Below the pieces are notes generated by a model. It had not been told where the DNA came from. It did not search any database and saw only the letters and a list, made by a program, of their open reading frames with translations. A DNA stretch of 64,000 nucleotides from contig JAUYSK010000027.1 in assembly GCA_030696345.1 (NCBI GenBank), forward strand, positions 310,001 through 374,000, written 5' to 3'. Positions 19,113 through 29,890 of this stretch are shown here, in pieces (positions within the stretch are counted from its first letter, which is position 1; each line of letters begins with the position of its first letter). Source of the DNA: Azonexus sp. Its GTDB lineage: Bacteria > Pseudomonadota > Gammaproteobacteria > Burkholderiales > Rhodocyclaceae. A program made the translations under genes and the position numbers.

Positions 19113-19886
19113 ATGAGCACCGCCGCCAACCTCCCCGCCGATACATTTTTTGCCCTGGCCGACGCCGAAAGCCAGCGCGCCACGGCCCGCCTGGCCCAGG
19201 ATATTTTTGCCGGCGTATTTCGCCAGGCCTTCACGCCGGACCCGGAACAACTCGGCAAGATACTGGCCGAGTTCGAGTCGCGCGGCATTGACTGGTGCCA
19301 AGCCGGCGAAAGCGACGCCAGCCGTATCCTCCGCCTGGCCTTGCTGATTACCGGGCTGGATCAATGGGGGCTGGCCTACACCCAGGCCTTCAACCTGAAG
19401 GCCATTCCCGCCCTGACGGCGCTGATCTCCTCCTTGCGTAGCCGCCTGAACGCCCAGTCGGACACCAGCTTCCAGCAATTTTTCCAGCTGATCGAAGCAG
19501 TCGAGACCGACGCCGTCGATTTCAAGGTCGAATTGCGACGCAGCATCCATCTGGCGCTATGGCACGCGATGGCCGCTTGCGAAACACCGGAAGAGGCTCA
19601 GAACATCCTGCAGCCGCTTGGCAGCATGCTGCTGGTGCTGAACCAGCAGATGCCCGTGGTCGGCTGGAGGCTCGTTGCCGACGCGCTGGCCCACATTCAG
19701 ATATCGCTGCTCAATGACACGACCGGCATCTCCGAGCTTGCCAAGGAAAGCACACAGCAGCTGTTCGAGTCCTTGCGCCACGCCCTGCCCGAAGAACGCT
19801 ACCAGGCCATCCTGCGCCACTCCAGCCAGGTGCTTCTGGCCTGGCAGCAACTGCGTCGCGCCAATGAATCCGGAATGACCCAATGA
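19113..19886 (+). CDS. Uncharacterised soluble protein
   Basis: The 257-residue all-helical protein has no signal peptide. I chose the ATG at 19113 (MSTAANLPADTFF). The frame extends upstream but the extra residues look non-coding. A family is not recognised. The text is Gln/Leu-rich (QFFQLIEAVETDAVDF, SLRHALPEERYQAILRHSSQ) with no catalytic motif. It overlaps the next small gene by four bases (ATGA), so the two form a translationally coupled pair. Confidence 0.65.
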   Translation: MSTAANLPADTFFALADAESQRATARLAQDIFAGVFRQAFTPDPEQLGKILAEFESRGIDWCQAGESDASRILRLALLITGLDQWGLAYTQAFNLKAIPALTALISSLRSRLNAQSDTSFQQFFQLIEAVETDAVDFKVELRRSIHLALWHAMAACETPEEAQNILQPLGSMLLVLNQQMPVVGWRLVADALAHIQISLLNDTTGISELAKESTQQLFESLRHALPEERYQAILRHSSQVLLAWQQLRRANESGMTQ

Positions 19887-20113
19887 AAGCGAAAAGCATG
19901 ACCTACGAAGAATTCCTCGATGAAGTCACCACCCTGCTCACCGAGATCTACACGCTGGAGGATGACAAGGCGATCGCGCTGGTCATGCGGGCGCAAGCCG
20001 ATGACTTCTTCAGCAGCCATGACGATGATCCAACAATCTGCACCCAGGAACGCGCCGAGCAGGATGCCCGTGCCGTCTTCAAGCAATACAAGCCGGCGCG
20101 CAAGGGCCGGTAA
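19883..20113 (+). CDS. Small acidic protein of unknown function
   Basis: The 76-residue protein is coupled by ATGA to the preceding gene. It has an acidic helical body (TLEDDKAIALVMRAQADDFFSS) and a basic tail (FKQYKPARKGR). It has no cysteine pair, signal or recognised domain. An alternative start at MTYEEFLDE, five codons in, is possible. Confidence 0.55.
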   Translation: MKAKSMTYEEFLDEVTTLLTEIYTLEDDKAIALVMRAQADDFFSSHDDDPTICTQERAEQDARAVFKQYKPARKGR

Positions 20114-20235
20114 CCGATATGGGCTACGCAAGCCCGTACGCAATCTGACGTATTTCTCCCCGGAATCCTCGGTCGTAATCTGGCGCTGCACTGCAACAAC
20201 GCAGTTTGACCAGACACCCAAACCGAGGAGCTTCC

Positions 20236-21400
20236 ATGAGCAATCGTCGCAACTTCATCAAGGCAACCGTACTCTCCGCCGCCCTGGCTTCCATCGGCAT
20301 GACGGCCCACGCCGCCGACACCATCAAGGTCGGCGTGCTGCATTCCCTGTCCGGCACCATGGCCATTTCCGAGACCGCGCTCAAGGAAACCGTGCTGATG
20401 ACCATCGACGAAATCAACAAGTCCGGCGGCGTCATGGGCAAGAAGCTGGAGCCGGTCGTCGTCGACCCGGCTTCCAACTGGCCGCTGTTTGCCGAAAAGG
20501 CCCGCCAGCTGCTGACCAAGGACAAGGTCGCCGTCACCTTTCGGCTGCTGGACTTCCGTTTCCCGCAAGTCCGTGCTGCCGGTATACAAGGAACTGAACG
20601 GCCTGCTCTTCTATCCGGTCCAGTACGAAGGTGAAGAACTCGAGAAGAACGTTTTCTACACCGGTGCCGCGCCCAACCAGCAAGCCATTCCGGCCGTCGA
20701 ATACCTGATGTCCAAGGACGGCGGCGAAGCCAAGCGCTTCGTGCTGCTCGGCACCGACTACGTCTATCCGCGGACGACCAACAAGATCCTGCGCGCCTTC
20801 CTGAAGTCCAAGGGCGTCGCTGACGCCGACATCATGGAAGAGTACACGCCGTTCGGCCACAGCGATTACCAGACCATCATCGCCAAGATCAAGAAATTCG
20901 CTTCCGAAGGCAAGAAGACAGCAGTGGTTTCCACCATCAACGGCGACTCCAACGTGCCCTTCTACAAGGAACTCGGCAACGCCGGCCTGAAGGCCACCGA
21001 TGTGCCGGTCGTCGCCTTCTCGTTTGGCGAGGAAGAACTGCGCGGCGTCGATACCAAGCCGCTGGTCGGCCATCTGGCGTCGTGGAACTATTTCATGTCG
21101 CTCAAGAATCCGGAAAACGACAAGTTCGTGAAGCTCTACCGCGACTGGGCCAAGAAGGCCAAGCTGCCGAACGCCGACAAGGTCATCGCCGCCATGGCCG
21201 GCCAGACCTTCAAGGCACCGAGCGGCATCATGTCGAAGATGGACGAGAAGAACCACCACCTGCACAAGTCCGTGTTCATCGGCGAAGTGAAGGCCGACGG
21301 CCAGTTCAACGTCGTCTGGAAAACGCCCGGCCTGGTCAAGGCTCAGCCGTGGAGCCCGTTCATCGCCGGTAACGACAAGAAGAAGGACGAGCCGAAATGA
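20236..21400 (+). pseudogene. urtA: Urea ABC transporter binding protein UrtA, frameshifted and internally deleted
   Basis: UrtA is the periplasmic urea-binding protein of the UrtABCDE transporter. The start [20 protein letters not shown] with AHA is a signal peptide, followed by [20 protein letters not shown]. After KDKVAVTF one extra T in ACCTTTCGGC (about 20537-20541) shifts the frame. Removing it restores [20 protein letters not shown] and then the long second frame to 21400. Near 21178 the text jumps from PNADKV to IAAMAGQTF. By memory of the family about 30 residues between ADKV and a later VDKV are gone, with GACAAGGTC as likely repeat. The rest is well conserved, so damage is recent or is a sequence error. 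Confidence 0.85.
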
Positions 21401-21431
21401 AGTAATCCGGATCGACTGTCAGTCGCAAACG

Positions 21432-21464
21432 CAAATGGGGGCTTCGGCTCCCATTTGTGTTTTA
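21432..21464 (+). terminator. Rho-independent terminator after urtA
   Basis: CAAATGGG (21432-21439) pairs with CCCATTTG (21450-21457). The inner pairs close a UUCG tetraloop (21443-21446). TGTTTTAG follows. This strong hairpin ends the urtA transcript and separates it from the downstream signalling genes and from urtB. Confidence 0.85.
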
Positions 21465-21569
21465 GTTGACCGAGACCGTTACTTTATCTATTACTTTTGG
21501 CCATATCCAATTCTTGATTCGTCTTTTTGGGAGGAGAATGTACACAGTGTCTAACGGTGTATCTATTTC

Positions 21570-22475
21570 ATGATTCAACAAACATACTCCCGCCTGAACC
21601 CTCGCGCCAGGTTGTCACCAGGAAAATGGACTGACGCCATTTTCTGGCTGTTGCGATGCCTCATGATTTGCTCACTTGCCTTTTCGGGACTGGCAAATGC
21701 CCAGCAGCCCCCGCCCATCAAGTTGGGCATCATGCCGTTCAACAGCACCCTGGCGCTGATCAAGACCCACCAGCCCTTGACACGTTATCTTGAGGCGCAA
21801 CTCGGACGCAGTGTCATCATTCACACTTCGGCGGATTACTTCACCTTCGTCAATGAATTGCTCAACAATCAGTTCGATCTGGCGATTGCCGGCCCGCACT
21901 TTGGCAGCATGGCGCGGGAACGTGGTGCTGTGCTGCTTTATCGCTATCAGGCAATTTTGCAGCCGGTATTCGTCGTTCGCGCCGATTCCGCCATCAAAAG
22001 TCTGGAGGATTTGCGGGGCAAACGCATAGGCCTATCCAGCCGGCTTTCGATGTCCTCTATCGGTGGCGTGAAATGGCTGCAGGACAGCGGCTTGCGACTG
22101 GAAAAAGACTATCAGCTGGTGGAACGCAGTACACATGGAGCGGCGATTGCCGCAGTAGCGGTCGGGGAACTAGATGCGGCACTGACGACGCACACGCCGC
22201 TGAAACAAATCCCCGAGGATGTTCGTGCCAAGATCAGGGTACTGCCGCTGGATATTCATGTCCCGCACTTGATGACGCTGGCCAATCCACGTCTGGGCAC
22301 CAAGGAGATCGAACGGATTCGCGTGGCGTTGCGCAACTTCACGGCAACGCCTGAAGGTCAGGAATTTTTCCGGGAAACCGGCTATCTTGGCTATGCCGAC
22401 ATAACCCCTGCCGACATGCAATCGCTGAAGCCCTATGTTGAACTGACCGTACAAATGATGAGGCAAGGCAGATGA
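21570..22475 (+). CDS. PhnD-like periplasmic binding protein linked to a sensor kinase
   Basis: The 301-residue protein has a long signal peptide (hydrophobic core WLLRCLMICSLAFSGLANA) and a PhnD/phosphonate-type binding fold. It shows IKLGIMPFNSTLALIKTHQPL, FDLAIAGPHFGSMARERG and DLRGKRIGLSSRLSMSSIGG. No transporter genes adjoin it. It overlaps the next gene, a hybrid kinase, by four bases (ATGA), so it is most likely the ligand-binding input of that kinase. The ligand is unknown. I see no ribosome site close to the ATG at 21570. Confidence 0.85.
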   Translation: MIQQTYSRLNPRARLSPGKWTDAIFWLLRCLMICSLAFSGLANAQQPPPIKLGIMPFNSTLALIKTHQPLTRYLEAQLGRSVIIHTSADYFTFVNELLNNQFDLAIAGPHFGSMARERGAVLLYRYQAILQPVFVVRADSAIKSLEDLRGKRIGLSSRLSMSSIGGVKWLQDSGLRLEKDYQLVERSTHGAAIAAVAVGELDAALTTHTPLKQIPEDVRAKIRVLPLDIHVPHLMTLANPRLGTKEIERIRVALRNFTATPEGQEFFRETGYLGYADITPADMQSLKPYVELTVQMMRQGR

Positions 22476-25174
22476 AACTCCCTGGCTTCTTCCACAGCCT
22501 GCGTTTCCGGCTGCTGGCAGCAAGCCTGATCATTGAGTTGATCATGCTGGTTATTCTGGTCGGCAATAGCCTGCGCCTGATCGACCAGCACCTCATTCGC
22601 CAGACCGAGAGTCGGGTAACGGCAATCGAGCTGGCCTACAAGACAGCTGTAGCCTTGCCGCTGGCCTCCCGTGACTACGCCACCTTACGTGACATTCTTG
22701 ATGGCTGGCGACAAGCCGATGACATCAAATATCTCGTCGTCACCGACCCGTCCGGCCAAATTCTCGCCAGCTCAGGCTGGTCACAGGAGCAAGCACTTCC
22801 GGCGCCTTCCAAAGACTTCACAGGCAGCGAAATTCTCCATGTTGCCTTTCCGGTCGACATCTTTGAGCAACACTATGGTCAGGTCCATTACGGCTTGTCG
22901 CTGAATTTTCTGGCATCGGCCCGCCATGACTTGTTGATGCAGAGTGCCTTCATCGGCTTCGTTGCATTGTTTTTAAGTCTTGCCATGCTGCTTGGCGTGG
23001 TTTATTGGCTGACCCGGCACCTGACATTTCTCGCCGAGGCAAGCAGCGACATTGCTGCAGGCAACTTCAAGACCGCCTTGCTACCAGTCGACAACGATGA
23101 AGTTGGCCAACTGACCAGCAACTTCCAGCGGATGGCCGAAGCCGTCGAATCCCGGATCAATGATCTCGCCAACCATCTTTCCCGCCAGAGATCGATTTTT
23201 GCGGCGTTGGGAGAAGGGGTTTATGGTCTGGATAAAGACGGATGCTGCTCATTCATCAATCCAGCCGCACTAACCATGCTTGGCTTTACCGAAGACGAAG
23301 TTCTCGGCAAGCCTACGCATGCCCTTTTCCACCACAAGCACGCCGATGGTTGCGTCTATTCAGCGAGCGAATGCCCGGTAACACTGACGGCTGCTGACGG
23401 GCAGCGACGTAGCAGTGAAGACTGGCTCTGGCGAAAGGACGGGCGTGGTTTCCCTGTCATGCTGACGGTGACGCCAATGATTCGCGAGGGTGTCACTCAA
23501 GGCACTGTCATTGCATTTCGTGACATTACCGATATTCGCCGCGTAACCGAAGACTTGCGCGAAAGCCGTGACCAACTGATTGCCTTCACCAATGCATTGC
23601 CTGACATCGTGGTCATCAAGGATGGCGAAAGCCGTTGGCTTACGATCAACCGGGCAGCTGAAGAAATCTTTCGCTTCGGTGATGTCGACTGGCAAGGCAA
23701 AACCAATACCGAGCTGGCGCAGGAGCGCCCGGCGTATCAAGCCTTCCATCAGGCAGCAGCGGCCAGTGACGAAGTAGCCTGGAGCAAGGGCGTCATGTCA
23801 CTTTGTATCGAAAACATTGCCGGTACGGATGACGATTCTCGCATCTGTGAAGTCCGCAAGATGCCGCTTTTTGCCGAGGATGGCAGCCGCAAGGCCTTGA
23901 TGGTGATTGCCCGGGACATCACTGATCGCCGGAAGGCAGAGACTGAACTGGAGCAGTATCGGCAGCATCTTGAACAACTGGTCGCCGTCCGGACAGAGGA
24001 GCTGGCCGAGGCCAAGGAAGCTGCCGAATCCGCCAATATCGCCAAGAGCAGTTTCCTGGCAAACATGAGCCATGAAATTCGCACGCCGCTCAACGCGATT
24101 ACCGGCATGGCCCACCTGATTCGCCGCGCCGGCCTCTCACCGGAACAGATGACGCGCCTTGAAACGCTGGAAGCTGCCGGCACGCATCTGCTGGAAATCG
24201 TCAGTTCCGTACTCGACCTCTCCAAGATCGAAGCCGGAAAAATCGTTCTGGAAGAGGTTCCCGTCAAGCCGGAAAGCCTGCTCGGCAATATTGTTTCCAT
24301 GCTCCATGCCCGGGCACAGGCGAAAGATCTGCGCCTTCTCAGCGAAACAACTGCTTTGCCGGATAACCTGTTGGGCGACCCGACCCGACTGCAACAGGCC
24401 CTGCTCAACTACACCGTCAACGCCATCAAATTCACCGCCAGCGGCAGCGTGACCTTGCGGGCAGAACTGATTGAGGAAGACAGCCAGACGGCCGTCGTGC
24501 GCTTTGCCGTCAGCGACACCGGGATAGGCATTCAGCCGGAAGTCATTCCCAAGCTTTTTGCCGCTTTCGAGCAGGCCGACAATTCAACAACCCGAAAATA
24601 CGGTGGCACCGGGCTTGGCCTGGCGATCACCCGAAAGTTCGCGCAACTAATGGGTGGCGACGCCGGTGTAGCCAGCACAGTGGGCCAAGGCAGCACCTTC
24701 TGGTTCACCGCCCGCTTGAAAAAAGGTTCAGCCAGCCTTGGCGCCGATGAAACCGCCAGCCTTGACGGTGCTGAATTCACCATCAAAGAGCAATACGCCG
24801 GGAAACGAATTTTGCTGGTTGATGACGAACCGATCAACCGCGAAATAACCCAGATGCTTCTTGATGAAATCGGGCTGGTTGTCGACCAGGCAGAGGACGG
24901 CCTCGAAGCAGTTGAACTGGCCAGCAAGAACACTTACGACCTCATCCTGATGGACATGCAAATGCCAAGAATGGATGGTCTGGAAGCGACTCGCCAGATC
25001 AGAAAGCAGCTTTATGACGAACACATTCCTATTCTGGCCATGACCGCCAATGCCTTTGTCGAGGATAAGGTTCGCTGCTTCGACGCCGGAATGGATGACT
25101 TCATCACCAAGCCGATTGAACCGGAAATCCTTTTCTCAACGCTGCTGAAATGGTTCTCCAGACCCGGCAATTGA
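22472..25174 (+). CDS. Hybrid sensor histidine kinase (2 TM, HAMP, two PAS, HisKA, ATPase, receiver)
   Basis: The 900-residue membrane kinase has TM helices at about 12-33 and 154-178 with a periplasmic sensor between, HAMP (about 180-232), PAS (about 245-350), PAS (about 360-485), HisKA with H534 ([10 protein letters not shown]), ATPase (N-box NAIKF, G-box GGTGLGLAI) and a C-terminal receiver ([11 protein letters not shown]). The first PAS has a HADGCVYSASECP loop, a common PAS variant. From PAS to receiver it is closely similar to the kinase at 3572-5950, so the two are paralogues with different binding-protein partners. Confidence 0.92.
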   Translation: MKLPGFFHSLRFRLLAASLIIELIMLVILVGNSLRLIDQHLIRQTESRVTAIELAYKTAVALPLASRDYATLRDILDGWRQADDIKYLVVTDPSGQILASSGWSQEQALPAPSKDFTGSEILHVAFPVDIFEQHYGQVHYGLSLNFLASARHDLLMQSAFIGFVALFLSLAMLLGVVYWLTRHLTFLAEASSDIAAGNFKTALLPVDNDEVGQLTSNFQRMAEAVESRINDLANHLSRQRSIFAALGEGVYGLDKDGCCSFINPAALTMLGFTEDEVLGKPTHALFHHKHADGCVYSASECPVTLTAADGQRRSSEDWLWRKDGRGFPVMLTVTPMIREGVTQGTVIAFRDITDIRRVTEDLRESRDQLIAFTNALPDIVVIKDGESRWLTINRAAEEIFRFGDVDWQGKTNTELAQERPAYQAFHQAAAASDEVAWSKGVMSLCIENIAGTDDDSRICEVRKMPLFAEDGSRKALMVIARDITDRRKAETELEQYRQHLEQLVAVRTEELAEAKEAAESANIAKSSFLANMSHEIRTPLNAITGMAHLIRRAGLSPEQMTRLETLEAAGTHLLEIVSSVLDLSKIEAGKIVLEEVPVKPESLLGNIVSMLHARAQAKDLRLLSETTALPDNLLGDPTRLQQALLNYTVNAIKFTASGSVTLRAELIEEDSQTAVVRFAVSDTGIGIQPEVIPKLFAAFEQADNSTTRKYGGTGLGLAITRKFAQLMGGDAGVASTVGQGSTFWFTARLKKGSASLGADETASLDGAEFTIKEQYAGKRILLVDDEPINREITQMLLDEIGLVVDQAEDGLEAVELASKNTYDLILMDMQMPRMDGLEATRQIRKQLYDEHIPILAMTANAFVEDKVRCFDAGMDDFITKPIEPEILFSTLLKWFSRPGN

Positions 25175-25318
25175 GATGCCAAGCGGCTCGCTGACCAGCA
25201 CTTTGGCACTGCACAAGCGGCATGCGATTGCCGCCCGAACAAACTCCCGGGAAGCCCCCTAGCACAAGGCATTTCGCATATTTTTTCCGGATCGAAAGGT
25301 GATCCGAAAAATATATTT

Positions 25319-25332
25319 CAAACAATTGTTTG
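25319..25332. promoter_or_regulatory. Perfect palindrome CAAACAATTGTTTG
   Basis: This 14-bp perfect palindrome lies in the AT-rich region before the phasin gene, 22 bases upstream of the FNR box. It is a possible operator. It also follows the hybrid kinase gene, but no T-run follows it, so a terminator role is unlikely. Confidence 0.3.
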
Positions 25333-25353
25333 CCGAAAAAATTTCCTAATCCA

Positions 25354-25367
25354 TTGATAAAGATCAA
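25354..25367. promoter_or_regulatory. Consensus FNR/ANR box
   Basis: TTGATAAAGATCAA matches the FNR-family consensus TTGAT-N4-ATCAA at every defined position. It lies about 94 bases before the phasin start codon, in a locally AT-rich promoter region. This predicts oxygen-dependent control of the phasin gene. Confidence 0.7.
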
Positions 25368-25376
25368 TAAAATAAA

Positions 25377-25390
25377 TTGCTGCAACGCAA
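25377..25390. promoter_or_regulatory. TTGC-N6-GCAA dyad, possible PhaR operator
   Basis: TTGC (377-380) and GCAA (387-390) form a short inverted repeat with TGCAAC between them. PhaR, the repressor of phasin genes, binds TGC/GCA-rich sites just upstream of phaP in other bacteria. The position fits, but the motif is short and loosely defined. Confidence 0.3.
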
Positions 25391-25460
25391 CAATGTCCTG
25401 AAATATTGTTACAATTTCGGCGCCGTAATTATTAATTCCCAACAATTCAGGAGACGTCCG

Positions 25461-26003
25461 ATGTCTATCAATCCCGAACAATTCGCCGCCGCCAACAAGG
25501 CCGCCATCGATTCGCTGTTGTCAGTTGCCAATACCGCCCTCGCCTCCGCTGAGCGCATCGCCACCCTGAACCTTGAGACCGTCCGCGCTGCTGTCGAAGA
25601 CTCCGTCTCCAGCACCAAGGCCCTGCTGGGTGCCAAAGATGCCAAGGAAGCCATGGCCATTCAGGCATCACTGGCCAAGCCGAACGTCGAGAAGGCTGTT
25701 GCCTACTCGAAGTCGGTCTATGAGATTTCCGCTCAGACGCAGGAACAAATGACCAAGATGGTTGAAGCCCAGTTCGGCGACTTCCAGAAGACCGTTGCCA
25801 GCATGCTGGAAAAGGCCGCCAAATCTGCCCCGGCTGGTTCCGATGTTGCGGTCAACGCCGTCCAGAGCGCTTTTGCCGCTGCCAATTCCGCCTTCGACAA
25901 CATGCGCAAGGCTGCCCAGCAAATGACTGAAATGGCCCAGAGCAACATGGCTACTGCCACCAGCGCCACGACCAAGGCCGCCAAGAAAGCCACCGGCAAG
26001 TAA
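25461..26003 (+). CDS. phaP: Phasin, polyhydroxyalkanoate granule-associated protein
   Basis: The 180-residue amphipathic helical protein coats polyhydroxyalkanoate granules. The N-terminal MSINPEQFAAANKAAIDSLL, the AKPNVEKAVAYSKSVYEISA segment and the Ala/Lys-rich C-terminal tail (TKAAKKATGK) are typical of the betaproteobacterial phasin family. The start at 25461 has the ribosome site AGGAGACG. The gene is followed by a strong terminator and is probably monocistronic. Upstream lie a consensus FNR box and a possible PhaR dyad. Confidence 0.92.
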   Translation: MSINPEQFAAANKAAIDSLLSVANTALASAERIATLNLETVRAAVEDSVSSTKALLGAKDAKEAMAIQASLAKPNVEKAVAYSKSVYEISAQTQEQMTKMVEAQFGDFQKTVASMLEKAAKSAPAGSDVAVNAVQSAFAAANSAFDNMRKAAQQMTEMAQSNMATATSATTKAAKKATGK

Positions 26004-26038
26004 TTCGCCTGCACATCTGCCGTCAAGGCAACCTGAAG

Positions 26039-26062
26039 AGCCTGCAATTGCAGGCTTTTTTC
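26039..26062 (+). terminator. Rho-independent terminator of the phasin gene
   Basis: AGCCTGCAATTGCAGGCT is a perfect 18-bp palindrome (26039-26056) directly followed by a run of T. Confidence 0.9.
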
Positions 26063-26147
26063 ATTTTCAACAGGGGCAATACGGCCGCAAAGCCCTGTAT
26101 ATTCCGCCTTCCCCCGCTCCAGAAACGGTCTCAACCGTACGTGTCCC

Positions 26148-27245
26148 ATGCCGCTACAAAGCATCGTCCCTGCCGATTACACGGCTCTGCTGGCCAACAA
26201 GGCCGCCCTCTTCAATTCGGACTTCGCAGCTTTCCTTGCCGCCCCCCCCTGCGTCTTTGCCTCAGAGCCGCTGCATTTCCGCTTGCGCGCCGAGTTCCGC
26301 ATGCTGCACAACGGCCAGCGTGTCGACTACGCCATGTTCGCGGCGGCTGACCCGAAAACCCCCGTCGCGATTGATGAATTCCCGGTCGCGGTCGAATCGA
26401 TTTATGTCCTGATGCCGCGCTTGCGCGAATTGCTTCAGGCAAGCAACACCCTGAAGGACGGTCTTTTCCAGGTCAATTTCCTGGCAACGCTCAGTGGCAA
26501 AATGATGGTGACGCTGATCTACCACCACAAGCTGGGCAAACGCTGGGAAATCGCCGCCCAGAGCCTGGCCGACGAGCTGAAGGTGCAACTGATCGGCCGT
26601 AGCAAGGGGCAGAAAGTAGTGCTCGATCGCGACTGGCTACTTGAAGAATTTGAATTGAATGGTCGCCAGTTGAGCTACCAGCAAATCGAGGGCAGCTTTA
26701 CCCAGCCCAATGGTGCAGTCAATCGTCAGATGCTGGTCTGGGCCAGCCAGCAGGCCAATGGCCTCGGCGGTGACCTGCTGGAACTCTACTGCGGCAACGG
26801 CAATTTCACCGTTGCGCTGGCCCCAATGTTCGGGCGGGTGCTCGCCACCGAAGTTGCCAAATCCTCAGTGCAGGCTGCGCAATACAATCTTGCCGCCAAC
26901 GGCCTCGACAACGTTGAAGTGGTGCGCCTGTCGAGCGAAGACATCAGCGCGGCCTTGGCCGGAACCAAGACAGTCAAGGAATTGCAGGGTGTCGACTTCG
27001 ACCAATACCACTTTTCAACGATTTTCGTCGACCCGCCGCGCAGCGGGCTGGATGCACTGACCCTCGATGTCGCCCGTGGCTTCGAGCACATTCTGTACAT
27101 TTCCTGCAATCCACAATCCCTGCAGGAAAACGTCGCTGCGCTGCAGGCGACACATGAAATCACCTCAGCGGCCGTATTCGACCAGTTTCCCTACACACAT
27201 CATCTGGAAAGCGGGCTGTTGCTGAAGCGGCGTCAGGGAATCTGA
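26148..27245 (+). CDS. trmA: tRNA (uracil-5-)-methyltransferase TrmA
   Basis: The 365-residue SAM-dependent enzyme makes 5-methyluridine at position 54 of tRNA. It has the SAM motif LLELYCGNGNFTVAL, the FVDPPRSGLD loop, the nucleophilic Cys in YISCNPQSL and a C-terminal His/Glu pair near FPYTHHLESG. It lacks the iron-sulfur cysteine cluster of RlmD/RlmC, and its length matches TrmA (366 in E. coli). Confidence 0.95.
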   Translation: MPLQSIVPADYTALLANKAALFNSDFAAFLAAPPCVFASEPLHFRLRAEFRMLHNGQRVDYAMFAAADPKTPVAIDEFPVAVESIYVLMPRLRELLQASNTLKDGLFQVNFLATLSGKMMVTLIYHHKLGKRWEIAAQSLADELKVQLIGRSKGQKVVLDRDWLLEEFELNGRQLSYQQIEGSFTQPNGAVNRQMLVWASQQANGLGGDLLELYCGNGNFTVALAPMFGRVLATEVAKSSVQAAQYNLAANGLDNVEVVRLSSEDISAALAGTKTVKELQGVDFDQYHFSTIFVDPPRSGLDALTLDVARGFEHILYISCNPQSLQENVAALQATHEITSAAVFDQFPYTHHLESGLLLKRRQGI

Positions 27246-27274
27246 GGTCGGCCCTCGCCTGTTTCACGACTGAA

Positions 27275-27613
27275 CTACGCAGGTTTGGCGCGAAAAATCG
27301 CCCGCGAACCAAGTCCTACCGCACGTTTGAGCGCCGCACAAATATGGCAATCCGGATCGGCTTGTTGCAGAGTTGCAAGAAGTGAGTCCGTCCTTTCGTG
27401 ATCAATCGCTTCAAGCAGCGCGCTCAGGCAATCCAGGTCAGTCGGCGTAATTTCTTCCAGATTGATGTCCTGAAGAATTGCCAACGCATGTTGCGCAGCA
27501 CCGGCCAGATGAAGGTCGTGTAAATTCGCTTCAGCGACGGTTTTCTGCAGGAAGCGAACTACAACACACGAATCGCCTGGAGCCTTGGATACGATTTCCA
27601 TCAACGCGCTCAA
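27275..27613 (-). CDS. Uncharacterised protein coupled to a winged-helix regulator
   Basis: The 112-residue soluble protein is acidic and helical in its middle (NLEEITPTDLDCLSALLEAI) and has a CxxC pair (DPDCHICAAL). No domain is recognised. Its ATG overlaps the stop of the upstream gene (ATGA), so the two are translationally coupled and may act together. Confidence 0.55.
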   Translation of the reverse strand: MSALMEIVSKAPGDSCVVVRFLQKTVAEANLHDLHLAGAAQHALAILQDINLEEITPTDLDCLSALLEAIDHERTDSLLATLQQADPDCHICAALKRAVGLGSRAIFRAKPA

Positions 27614-28269
27614 AGATCAGTCTTGATGCCAACCATCGTCAGCACGGTACGCGCACTACTGATGAAATCACGCATCGTTTCAAGATTGCACTCCGGCATG
27701 ACTTCGAGTTCATAGGCGGCTGTGGCACTCAGTTCGCCCTTCTCGGAACGCATTACCCACCCCAGATCGACCAGTGCCTGTACCTTGCGCCGTACAGTTT
27801 GCGGTGGCAGCCCAAGGTACTGGGCCAGCGAATAAGCATTGCATTTCGGCAACAATTCGCGCCGTCTCGAATCATCGTTCAAGGCTGGCGTAATCCGGCA
27901 ACCGGGATTGCGTTCGAGAAGCCGACCAATGTTGTGCAGCCAGATCTCAGAAGCCACCATCGCCATCACCGGATCGCGCTGATTCCGGCCATGATCCCGC
28001 CGATTGAACCGGCAGATGAAACTGAAGACGATGAAGTAGATTTGATGCCAGTTATCGACGTAAGACTCGTCATCAAATTGTGCACAGTGTTCGCAATAGG
28101 TGTTTCTCAGGAAAGGCGACAAAGCATCCAATTCAGGATTTTTCGGGCACTTCACGGGCGATTCGAATTGCATATGTACCAATTGAAGGACCAGCGGTTT
28201 GTGGCCAAAAAATGACGTTGGGCAATGATGCATGCGCGCAGCATGAACGGCAATAAGCGAATTGCTCAA
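27610..28269 (-). CDS. Putative winged-helix DNA-binding protein
   Basis: Up to 219 residues. A helix-turn-helix with wing is visible near 140-190 (NAYSLAQYLGLPPQTVRRKV followed by QALVDLGWVMRSEKGELSAT), of the type in MarR- or Rrf2-like regulators. Upstream there is a cysteine pair (YCEHCAQFD). The start is uncertain: ATGs at 28233 and 28173 would shorten it, and the latter (MQFESPVKCP) looks the most protein-like. Target unknown. It is coupled to the gene at 27275-27613. Confidence 0.6.
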   Translation of the reverse strand: MSNSLIAVHAARMHHCPTSFFGHKPLVLQLVHMQFESPVKCPKNPELDALSPFLRNTYCEHCAQFDDESYVDNWHQIYFIVFSFICRFNRRDHGRNQRDPVMAMVASEIWLHNIGRLLERNPGCRITPALNDDSRRRELLPKCNAYSLAQYLGLPPQTVRRKVQALVDLGWVMRSEKGELSATAAYELEVMPECNLETMRDFISSARTVLTMVGIKTDL

Positions 28270-28388
28270 ATTGGTGACTTTTGACAGTTACCAAGCCCCA
28301 CCCAGCCCTACGCAATTCATCGTATTCCTGATCCAAGGCCCGCTCCGTAAGCTGTCGCTTCACCGCACAAATTGCGGATGGACTCTTG

Positions 28389-29881
<1,493 letters not shown>

Positions 29882-29890
29882 GACTGAACC

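Noticed and set aside
20168-20185. TGGCGCTGCACTGCAA as a sigma-54 promoter of urtA
   Set aside because: GG and GC are separated by 9 and not 10 bases, which sigma-54 does not tolerate well.
25281-25311. Hairpin CGGATC/GATCCG as terminator of the hybrid kinase
   Set aside because: The stem is flanked by T before and A after on the plus strand, the wrong way round for a terminator. On the minus strand there is no gene to end.
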